Assembly: GCA_029862205.1 (NCBI GenBank)
Contig: JAOTXT010000007.1
Span: 1-64,000, forward strand
Length of the DNA stretch: 64,000 nucleotides
Direction of reading: 5' to 3'
DNA from: Paracoccaceae bacterium
Lineage (GTDB): Bacteria > Pseudomonadota > Alphaproteobacteria > Rhodobacterales > Rhodobacteraceae
Both the position numbers and the translations under genes were made by a program. Each line of letters opens with the position of its first letter. Position 1 is the first letter of the stretch. Positions 54,734 through 61,990 of the stretch are shown piece after piece. Under the pieces are notes generated by a model. It searched no databases and was not told the origin of the DNA. It was given only the letters and a program-made list of their open reading frames with translations.

Positions 54734-55669
54734 ATGACCCGAGACGTGACTGTCCGCGATGTCGGCCCCCGTGACGGGTTGCAACTGGTCAAGGCAGTGG
54801 TGCCGACCCAGGTCAAGCTCGACTGGATCGCGGCAGACCGCGGGGCGGGTTTGCCCGAGGTCGAGGTCTGCTCGTTCGTGCCCGCCAAGGTGATCCCGCA
54901 ATTCGCCGATGCGATCGAGGTGGCGACCGAGGCTGCGGGCATAGGCGGCCTCATCGCATCCGCCCTGACGCCCAATCTCAAGGGCGCCGAAATCGGTTTC
55001 AAGACCGGGATTCAGAAGATCAACTACGTCATGTCGGTCTCCGAGACCCACAACCAGTCGAATGTGCGCCGCACGCGCGAAGAATCGCTCGAAGGGTTCA
55101 AGGCGATCATCGCGCTCCGCGATGCGGAATATCCCGGCGTCTCGATCGGGATCGGTCTCGCCACGGCGCTCGGCTGCACGTTCGAGGGCCGGGTGCCGGA
55201 GGCGGAATCGCTGAAATGGCTGGGAAAGGTGCTGGAGGCGGGCGCGGACGAGGTGGCGCTGCCCGACACGGTCGGCTACGCACACCCGGCGCAGGTGCGT
55301 TCGATCTTCGCCAAGGCGGCCGATATTTGCGGCGATGTACCGCTCTGGTCGCATTTCCACGACACGAGGGGCCTGGGGATCGCGAACGCCCTGGCCGCGC
55401 TCGAGGCGGGCTGCACACGGTTCGACGCCTCGCTCGCGGGACTGGGCGGCTGCCCCTTCGCGCCGGGGGCCACCGGGAACATCGCGCTCGAGGACCTGGT
55501 GTTCCTGCTCGAGGCCGAGGGGCTGAAGACCGGTATCGACATCGCGGCACTGGCCAAGCCCCGCGCCATCGTCGAGGCGGCGCTGGCGGACGAGCCGAAG
55601 CACGGCCACGTGCTGCAGGCCGGGTTACCGAAGGGCTTTGTTCCGTCTTCGGCGATCGCGGCGGAGTAA
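54734..55669 (+). CDS. Hydroxymethylglutaryl-CoA lyase-like enzyme
   Basis: A 311-residue TIM-barrel C-C lyase. TVRDVGPRDGLQLVKAVVPT is the metal- and substrate-binding strand. VPLWSHFHDTRGLGIANAL has the second metal His pair, and GLGGCPFAPGATGNIALED the flexible-loop Cys and Asn. HMG-CoA lyase gives acetyl-CoA and acetoacetate in leucine catabolism. However, no methylcrotonyl-CoA carboxylase genes are here, so another 3-hydroxy-3-methyl-type acyl-CoA may be the true substrate. ATG at 54734; the following acyl-CoA dehydrogenase starts 5 bases after its stop. Confidence 0.86.
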   Translation: MTRDVTVRDVGPRDGLQLVKAVVPTQVKLDWIAADRGAGLPEVEVCSFVPAKVIPQFADAIEVATEAAGIGGLIASALTPNLKGAEIGFKTGIQKINYVMSVSETHNQSNVRRTREESLEGFKAIIALRDAEYPGVSIGIGLATALGCTFEGRVPEAESLKWLGKVLEAGADEVALPDTVGYAHPAQVRSIFAKAADICGDVPLWSHFHDTRGLGIANALAALEAGCTRFDASLAGLGGCPFAPGATGNIALEDLVFLLEAEGLKTGIDIAALAKPRAIVEAALADEPKHGHVLQAGLPKGFVPSSAIAAE

Positions 55670-55674
55670 CCTAT

Positions 55675-56847
55675 TTGGCCGAGTTGAGCGTACCTCTCAC
55701 TGACCAATGGACCGATATCCGCGAGGGCGTCGCGCAAATTTGCGCGGGCTTCGACAACGATTACTGGACGCGGCTCGACAAGGATGCCGAATACCCACAC
55801 GCATTTGTCGATGCCCTGACGGAAGCTGGTTACCTTGCCGCTCTGATCCCAGAGGAATATGGCGGCGCGGGCCTGCCCGTTGCCGCCGGCGGCGCGATCC
55901 TCGAGACCATCCATGTTTCCGGCTGCAATGCCGCGGCCTGCCACGCGCAGATGTATACGATGGGCACGCTGTTGCGGCATGGATCGGAAGAGCAGAAGCG
56001 CCGCTACCTGCCCGGTATCGCCTCGGGCGAGATCAGGATGCAGGCCTTCGGGGTAACCGAGCCGACCACGGGCTCGGACACGACCCAGCTCAAGACCCGC
56101 GCCGTGCGCGAGGGCAACCAGTATGTGGCGAACGGCCAAAAGGTCTGGATCTCGCGCGCCCAGCAATCGGACCTGATGCTGCTTCTGGCGCGCACCACGC
56201 CCGCTGATCAGGTGCAGCGCCGCTCGGATGGCATTTCGGTCTTTCTGGTGGATCTGCGCGAGGCGGTCGGCAACGGGGTCGAGATCCGCAAGCTGGATGC
56301 GGCGATCAACCACAACACCAACGAGATCTTCATTGATAACCTGAAGATCCCGCCGGAAAATCTTATCGGAGAAGAAGGAAAAGGTTTCCGTTACATTCTG
56401 GACGGCATGAATGCCGAGCGCATCCTGATCGCCCATGAGTCGATCGGGGACGGCAAGTATTTCATCGAGCGTGCGACCGGCTATGCCCGGGAACGGGTCG
56501 TGTTCGGTCAGCCGATCGGCCGGAACCAGGGAGTGCAGTTCCCAATCGCGCGGGTTCACGCTGAATTGCAGGCGGCCGAGCTGATGGTGCAGAAGGCCGC
56601 GGCGCTCTTCGACGCGGGCCAGGACTGCGGCGCCGAGGCTAATATGGGCAAGATGCTGGCCTCGGAAGCCGCGTGGAAGGCCGCCGAGGCCGCCATGCAG
56701 ACCTTCGGCGGCTTCGCCTTTGCCCGCGAATACGGGATCGAGCGGAAATGGCGGGAGTGCCGCCTCTACCAGACGGCACCGATCTCGACCAACATGATCC
56801 TAGCCTATATCGGCCAGCATGTGCTTGGCCTGCCGAGGTCTTACTGA
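55675..56847 (+). CDS. Acyl-CoA dehydrogenase family protein
   Basis: A 390-residue FAD enzyme introducing an alpha,beta double bond in an acyl-CoA. Typical segments are LIPEEYGGAGLPVAAGGAIL, MQAFGVTEPTTGSDTTQLKT (flavin site), NGQKVWISRAQQSDLMLLLA and AAEAAMQTFGGFAFAREYG. The start is TTG at 55675, with GGAG eight bases upstream. The frame upstream to 55216 is inside the lyase gene and is not real. It ends in a TGATG overlap with the next gene, so translation is coupled. Confidence 0.88.
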   Translation: MAELSVPLTDQWTDIREGVAQICAGFDNDYWTRLDKDAEYPHAFVDALTEAGYLAALIPEEYGGAGLPVAAGGAILETIHVSGCNAAACHAQMYTMGTLLRHGSEEQKRRYLPGIASGEIRMQAFGVTEPTTGSDTTQLKTRAVREGNQYVANGQKVWISRAQQSDLMLLLARTTPADQVQRRSDGISVFLVDLREAVGNGVEIRKLDAAINHNTNEIFIDNLKIPPENLIGEEGKGFRYILDGMNAERILIAHESIGDGKYFIERATGYARERVVFGQPIGRNQGVQFPIARVHAELQAAELMVQKAAALFDAGQDCGAEANMGKMLASEAAWKAAEAAMQTFGGFAFAREYGIERKWRECRLYQTAPISTNMILAYIGQHVLGLPRSY

Positions 56848-58286
56848 TGATCACCCTGAACGCCCTCGCAGATTTCACGCTGGATGCCGCCCGCCAGGTT
56901 GCCTGGGAGGGGGAGGCAGTGGAATTGGGTCCGCGTTCCAAGTCCGCCATCGGTGAGGCGCATGCGCGGTTCGAGCGGCTGATCGAAGACCCGGAGATCA
57001 CCATCTACGGGGTGACCAGCGGATATGGCCAGAATGCGAAGGTCCGCCTCAGCCCGGAAGAGCGTAAGACCCACGCCAACCGTCCGCCCTTGCCCGCCGC
57101 GGCGTCGTGGGGCGACCCGCTGCCCGACCGGGTGACCCGGGCGATCCTGTTCGCGCGGCTCGCCAATATCGTCGAGGGTCACGGGGGGATCAGCCTCGAT
57201 CTGGCCGAGGCGGTGACCCAAATGCTGGACGGCCGTCCCCTGCCGGTGATCCCGGCGCGAGGACAGGGGGGTGCGGGCGAAATCCTCTCGCTGTCACACC
57301 TTTTCATGGACCTCGCCGCCAGCCGCGAGATGGCGGAGAAGGAGACGGTGACGCTGATCAACGGCTCGCCGTCGGCCACCGGTCTGGCGGTGGATGCGGC
57401 CCTGGCCGCCGCGCGCCGGATCGAGATTGCGGCCGAGGTGCTGGCGCTGGCCGCCGAGGGGTTTAACGCGCCACGCGGCCACTATGCCGAGGAGCTCGAC
57501 GACTACTGGAACAACCCCTATGACGCCTGGGCGCTGGAGCGCATCCGGGTGCTGATCGATGGCGGACATGGGGGCGAGCGCCGGCCATATCAGGCGCCGG
57601 TCAGTTTCCGCATCATTCCACGCATCCTGGGCCAGGCGCGGCTGGCAGCCGACACGCTGCTTCATTGCGCCGAGGAATCGTTGGCGGCCGTCAGTGACAA
57701 CCCAGTCCTGCTGCCGCCCGATCAGGACAACCCCAATGGCCGCGCGGTCTCGACCGGCGGCTTTCACAACGCCCAGGCGCCGATGGTGATGGATATGGTG
57801 ACGGCGGCCTACGCCAATCTTTGCTGCCTGGCCGGGCGGCTGGCGGACAAGTCCATGGACGGCGCGATTTCGCTGTTGCCGCCGCAGCTTGGGGCCGGAG
57901 AAGGACGACCCTATCTCGGCTGCCTGCCGATGGCGATCACGGGCTATGAGGAGGAGGCGCGCAGCCTGGCCACCGCGACCCTGATCCCGGGCAGCGAGTC
58001 GGGGGGATTCGGCCAGAACGACGTCGCCTCGCCGGTCTTCCTCGCCTGGTCGAAGCAGGAGCGTGCGGGAGGGTTGCTCGAGCAGTCGCTCGCGGCGCTG
58101 ACGCCGATCGCACTGGCCGCGCTCGAAATCACCGAGCGCCCGGTCCCGGCGCCCTTGGAGCGACTGGCCGAGGCGAACGGCGTGCACGTGCCGAGGGATC
58201 GGGAGAACCTGATGCTGGGCCCAGCGACCGGCGCGCTGGCGCAATGGCTGCGCGCGCGGATCTATGAACCGGTCGCGAAGCCGTAA
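56847..58286 (+). CDS. Aromatic-amino-acid-lyase-like protein lacking the MIO serine
   Basis: A 479-residue homologue of histidine/phenylalanine/tyrosine ammonia lyases. ITIYGVTSGYGQNAKVRL keeps the catalytic Tyr (about 54), VTLINGSPSATGLAVDAA the Asn172 region, FHNAQAPMVMDM and GFGQNDVASPVFLAW the later substrate-side motifs. The self-made cofactor MIO comes from an Ala-Ser-Gly triad in GSVGASGDLAPL; here the segment reads GQGGAGEILSLSHL (residues 139-152), with the Ser absent and one residue shorter. The spacer to INGS is also much shorter than in HAL. Classical deamination by MIO is therefore not expected. It is the last gene of the operon. Confidence 0.85.
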   Translation: MITLNALADFTLDAARQVAWEGEAVELGPRSKSAIGEAHARFERLIEDPEITIYGVTSGYGQNAKVRLSPEERKTHANRPPLPAAASWGDPLPDRVTRAILFARLANIVEGHGGISLDLAEAVTQMLDGRPLPVIPARGQGGAGEILSLSHLFMDLAASREMAEKETVTLINGSPSATGLAVDAALAAARRIEIAAEVLALAAEGFNAPRGHYAEELDDYWNNPYDAWALERIRVLIDGGHGGERRPYQAPVSFRIIPRILGQARLAADTLLHCAEESLAAVSDNPVLLPPDQDNPNGRAVSTGGFHNAQAPMVMDMVTAAYANLCCLAGRLADKSMDGAISLLPPQLGAGEGRPYLGCLPMAITGYEEEARSLATATLIPGSESGGFGQNDVASPVFLAWSKQERAGGLLEQSLAALTPIALAALEITERPVPAPLERLAEANGVHVPRDRENLMLGPATGALAQWLRARIYEPVAKP

Positions 58287-59065
58287 AGCGCGCGACTCCT
58301 CCGGTCGAGGGCTGCCAGGCTCTCGGGATCGCCCGCAAGCCACGTGTCGAGTTCACCAAGACACCCCCGGTAATCCGTCTCGGCCTCATGCTGCGTCCAG
58401 GGCCAGTCGCTGCCCCAGAGCATATGCTGCGGCCCGAAATGGTCGAGGAAGGCAGCGGCGTAGGGCGCCGGGTCGATGCCGGAGAGGCGATAGGCCGCCG
58501 ACAACTTGATGAAGACCGGATCGCCAGGCGCGAGCCGCATCAGCCGCTGGAAGCCCGGGTCGTCGACGGGCCGCGCGGCATCGGGCCGGCCGAAATGGTG
58601 GACGACGATCCGGTTTGCGTCCTGGACCAGAATATCCAGCACGTCTGGCAGGGCAGGGCCCGGCGCATGAAGCTCGATCAGCCAGTCGCGCGCCGCCGCG
58701 CGGGCGGTCAGTGCGCGCATCTGGGGCCGGGCAATAAAATCTGGATCCAGCCCGAAGAGGTTGTAGCGGATGCCGCGCACGCCGGCCGCCGCCATGGCGT
58801 CGAGTTGCGCGTCCGTCACCTCGGGTGCCACTACGGCAATGCCGCGCAGCCGGTCCGGGTGGCGTGCGAGCGCCGCCAGCAGGTAGCTGTTGTCGATGCC
58901 CAGAAACGACGGCTGCACCAGCACCCCATGGGCGACGCCCGCCCGGTCGAGTTCGGCCAGATAAGCCGCGGTCGGCGCCTCGTAGTCCGGCGTATAGCGC
59001 CGGGGCTCGATCAGGCGGCAGGTCCGGTCGAAGACATGGGCATGGGTATCGACGGCAGGGATCAT
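58262..59065 (-). CDS. Amidohydrolase-2 family metal-dependent hydrolase
   Basis: A 267-residue TIM-barrel hydrolase. AVDTHAHVFDRTCRLIEP has the HxH metal site, LVQPSFLGIDNSYLLAA and IVVHHFGRPDA further conserved parts, and MLWGSDWPWTQHEAETD the Asp ligand. It resembles 2-pyrone-4,6-dicarboxylate lactonase LigI and related lactonases. The ATG at 59065 is the family start. Its 3' end overlaps the lyase-like gene by 25 bases on the opposite strand. Likely lactone or amide opening in the same catabolic region; substrate unknown. Confidence 0.83.
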   Translation of the reverse strand: MIPAVDTHAHVFDRTCRLIEPRRYTPDYEAPTAAYLAELDRAGVAHGVLVQPSFLGIDNSYLLAALARHPDRLRGIAVVAPEVTDAQLDAMAAAGVRGIRYNLFGLDPDFIARPQMRALTARAAARDWLIELHAPGPALPDVLDILVQDANRIVVHHFGRPDAARPVDDPGFQRLMRLAPGDPVFIKLSAAYRLSGIDPAPYAAAFLDHFGPQHMLWGSDWPWTQHEAETDYRGCLGELDTWLAGDPESLAALDRRSRALYGFATGS

Positions 59066-59196
59066 GGCGTCCGAGCCTAGCCGGTGCCAGGGGTAGGGCA
59101 ATCCCGCCCCTTTCCAGCAGGCGGCAAGCCCTGCCTTGCCTCTGCTCCGCCGCCATAGCATCTTCTACTCGACCGAATTCCAACGGGAGACCGGCC

Positions 59197-60078
59197 ATGA
59201 CCCTCACCCCCAGGCAGTGGTTCGCCCAGGCATTGGCCAGTGGCGACTTGATCCAGGCACCGGGCGTCTATGACGGCATCATGGCCCGGCTGGTGCAACA
59301 GGCGGGCTTCAAGGCCGCTTACATGACGGGCGCCGGCACGGCGATCAGCAATGGCCTGCCTGATTACGGCCTGATGACCATGACCGAGATGGTCGCAAAC
59401 GCGGCCCGGATCGCCCAGGCGGCCGAGATCGCGGTGATCGCCGACGCGGATACCGGCTTCGGCAACGAGTTGAACGTCACCCGTGCGGTGCGAGAATACG
59501 AGCGGGCTGGCGTGGTCGCGATCCATATCGAGGACCAGGGGTTCCCGAAGAAATGCGGGCACCTGGACGACAAGGAGATCGTGCCGATGCCCGATTTCAC
59601 CGCCAAGATCCGCGCGGCGGTCGCGGCACGGAAAGACCCGGATTTCAAGATCATCGCGCGCACCGATGCCCGCGCACCCGTCGGCTTCGACGAAGCGATC
59701 AAGCGGGCCAACGCGGCCATGGCAGCGGGCGCCGACATCGCCTTCGTCGAGGCGCCCCAGACCATGGAGGAGTTGGCGGCGGTGCCCAAGCTGGTTGACG
59801 GCCCCTGCGTCTTCAATCTGGTCTATGGCGGCAAGACCCCGGTGGTTAGCCTGGATCAGATCGCCGAAATGGGGTTCCGGCTGGCCATCATGCCCGATGT
59901 GCTGTGGCGCGAGATCGTCATGGTTTGTGAGAAAACGCTGGCCGTGATCGCCCAGGGCGAATTGCCGGACCAGACGACGGGGCTGAAGGTCAAGGATCTG
60001 TTCGCCCGCGCCGGGGCGGATGAGTGGGATGCGCTGAGAACCCGTTTCGCCGATCCGAACCAACAGGCGGCCGAATGA
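59197..60078 (+). CDS. Isocitrate lyase/PEP mutase superfamily enzyme
   Basis: A 293-residue TIM-barrel C-C lyase. GVYDGIMARLVQQAGFKAAY, VIADADTGFGNELNVTRAV and IHIEDQGFPKKCGHLDDKEI (with the KKCGH loop and catalytic Cys) are the family signature. This loop is found in methylisocitrate and dimethylmalate lyases; PEP mutases lack its Cys. So a lyase acting on a branched 2-hydroxy acid is more likely than phosphonate chemistry. It starts with ATG at 59197 and is coupled to the next gene by an ATGA overlap. Confidence 0.87.
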   Translation: MTLTPRQWFAQALASGDLIQAPGVYDGIMARLVQQAGFKAAYMTGAGTAISNGLPDYGLMTMTEMVANAARIAQAAEIAVIADADTGFGNELNVTRAVREYERAGVVAIHIEDQGFPKKCGHLDDKEIVPMPDFTAKIRAAVAARKDPDFKIIARTDARAPVGFDEAIKRANAAMAAGADIAFVEAPQTMEELAAVPKLVDGPCVFNLVYGGKTPVVSLDQIAEMGFRLAIMPDVLWREIVMVCEKTLAVIAQGELPDQTTGLKVKDLFARAGADEWDALRTRFADPNQQAAE

Positions 60079-60818
60079 GCACTGGCGCGCGCACGGCGCT
60101 GATCACCGGATCGGGTCAGAATATCGGCCGGGCGATCGCGCTCGCCCTGGCCGCGGACGGATTCAACATCATGGTGAACGGTCTGACCAAACGGGTCGCT
60201 TGCGAGGAGACCGCCGAGGCTTGCCGCGCTCATGGGGTCGAGGCGGTTGTGACCATGGGCGATGCGGGCACGGCCGAAGGCTGCAACGAGGTGGCTGGCA
60301 TCGGGATTTCGCGCTTTGGCGCCGTCGATGTCATGGTCCACAACGCGGCGATCCGGCCGTCCTCGGCCTTCCTTGAAATGGACGAGGCCGAATGGCGCCG
60401 GGTCATGGACATCAACCTCTCCGGCAGCTTCTGGCTGGCGCGCGCGTGCCTGCCGGGGATGGTCAGGAAGGGCTGGGGGCGGATCGTCACGCTGGCCGGA
60501 ATGAACGCGATCCATGGCTACAAGGGTCGGGCCCATGTCTCGGTCTCGAAGCACGGCAATTGGGGGCTGGCCAAGTCATTGGCCAAGGAATTCGGACCAA
60601 AAGGCATCACCGCGAATTGCGTCTCGCCTGGCCCTATCCGGTCGGATCATGACGACCCGGCAATGACTACCCATATCGCCGAGATGGCCGCCCGGGTGCC
60701 AAGGGGCACGCTCGGCGAGCCCGACGAAGTGGCGGCGGCGGTCTCGCTTCTCGCCTCCGACAAAGGCGCCTTCATCAACGGTCAACTGATCCAGGTGAAC
60801 GGCGGGGCCGAGACGTAA
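60075..60818 (+). CDS. SDR-family protein lacking catalytic Ser and Tyr
   Basis: A 247-residue Rossmann-fold protein. The cofactor loop is LITGSGQNIGRAIALALAAD and NAA (residues 90-92) matches the NAG motif. In classical SDRs the segment holds Ser, then YxxxK. Here the same region is VTLAGMNAIHGYKGRAHVSV then SK, so the Ser position is Gly142 and the Tyr is Val155; Lys159 remains. Normal hydride-transfer chemistry is doubtful, though it may bind NAD(P). The rest (GITANCVSPGPI, ASDKGAFINGQLIQVNGGAE) is typical. Coupled to the preceding lyase gene. Confidence 0.85.
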   Translation: MSTGARTALITGSGQNIGRAIALALAADGFNIMVNGLTKRVACEETAEACRAHGVEAVVTMGDAGTAEGCNEVAGIGISRFGAVDVMVHNAAIRPSSAFLEMDEAEWRRVMDINLSGSFWLARACLPGMVRKGWGRIVTLAGMNAIHGYKGRAHVSVSKHGNWGLAKSLAKEFGPKGITANCVSPGPIRSDHDDPAMTTHIAEMAARVPRGTLGEPDEVAAAVSLLASDKGAFINGQLIQVNGGAET

Positions 60819-60890
60819 ACGACTCTCTCGGAATTGACTGTCGCGCATCGAGTGGAGCTCGTGCCGGTCGAATTCGGGAACCGGATCCCT

Positions 60891-61613
60891 TCAAATTGGC
60901 ACGACGCCGATCGTCATTCCGCCACAGACATAGAGCGTCTGGCCGGTCACAAAGCCGGCTTTCAGGCTGAGGAAATGATCGACCGAATGGGCAATATCCT
61001 CTGGCGTGCCCAAGCGGCCGACTGGGATGCCCTCCATGATCTGGCGGGTCACTGGGCTGTCGAGCGGGTTCACGCGATGGAATAGCTCGGTCCCAATAGG
61101 CCCCGGTGCGATGCAGTTCACCGTGATGCCATCCCGCGCGAGCTCGAGCGCCCAGACGCGGGTTGCCGAGATCAGAGCGCCTTTCGAGCCCGCATACGAG
61201 GTTCGCAACCCCTTCCCCAACGCGGCACGGCTGGCGATATTGACAATCCGCCCGAAGCCACGCGCCTTCATGGCCGGCAGACAATGCTTCACGATCAGCG
61301 CGGGCGCACAAACGTTGACCGCCATCGTCGTGTCGAAGTCCTCCGCGTTGAATTCGTCGATCGGGGACAGGAGTGCCACCCCGGCATTGTTGACGACGCG
61401 CGTGATGTCATGGCCGGCTGTGGCCTCGGCCAGCGTCTCCTCCAACGCCGCGCGGTCCGATAGATCAAGACGCATGGCTGTCCCCGGCGCGTCTGCTGGC
61501 GGCTCGTCGCGGTCGAGGTTGATGACGGTGTCGCCGGCCGCGGCGCGCACCCCGACGATCGCCGCGCCAATGCCGTTCGAGCCGCCCGTGACGATGGTGG
61601 CTTCAGGTTTCAT
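60891..61613 (-). CDS. Short-chain dehydrogenase/reductase
   Basis: A 240-residue SDR with an intact catalytic set: TIVTGGSNGIGAAIVG cofactor loop, NNAG, RIVNIASRAALGKGLRTSYA with the Ser, and Tyr followed by GSK. The C-terminal part is FVTGQTLYVCGG. Substrate unknown; similar proteins reduce or oxidise small hydroxy or keto acids. It lies convergent with the other SDR, with about 70 bases between the stops. Confidence 0.87.
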   Translation of the reverse strand: MKPEATIVTGGSNGIGAAIVGVRAAAGDTVINLDRDEPPADAPGTAMRLDLSDRAALEETLAEATAGHDITRVVNNAGVALLSPIDEFNAEDFDTTMAVNVCAPALIVKHCLPAMKARGFGRIVNIASRAALGKGLRTSYAGSKGALISATRVWALELARDGITVNCIAPGPIGTELFHRVNPLDSPVTRQIMEGIPVGRLGTPEDIAHSVDHFLSLKAGFVTGQTLYVCGGMTIGVVPI

Positions 61614-61684
61614 GGCACGCTGTTCTCCCGGTTTCTCTCGAAAAGAGATACTACACGTAACTTGAAATCTATGAGCCAGGGCGT

Positions 61685-61873
61685 TCAGGAGGTCTTCACG
61701 TCAGGAAGCGGGGTTCGCCCTATGGTGGGAATCCAGATAAGGCCGGGAGTTTTCGAGAGCCCAACGCGGCCCGCGAGGTCGGTCACCGTGATCCGACCAT
61801 CGAAGGAGAGTTCGCGCAGGATCTTGACGTTGAAGCGGCCCAGATCACTGCCGGGTAGCAACCGGGCAGCCAT
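61685..61873 (-). pseudogene. Truncated Lrp/AsnC regulator, likely putR remnant
   Basis: A 62-codon frame whose first 40 residues match the winged-helix part of Lrp/AsnC regulators: LGRFNVKILRELSFDGRITV then TDLAGRVGLSKTP. After GLSKTP the similarity stops and an unrelated tail runs to a stop; about 100 residues of wing and ligand-binding RAM domain are missing. It lies divergent from putA, where putR, the proline-responsive activator of putA, is found in alphaproteobacteria. It is probably a nonfunctional remnant made by a deletion; a one-domain DNA-binding peptide is an unlikely alternative. Confidence 0.7.
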
Positions 61874-61990
61874 TTCGTCTGCTGCGTGATCTGAAAAAGG
61901 CCGATACGTCTACTGCAGCCTCTTGTAATGACGGATCGCCGCGGGAAAGCTGGTAGAGAAAGGCCGTTCCCCTTTTCGCGGAGTGCTGCC

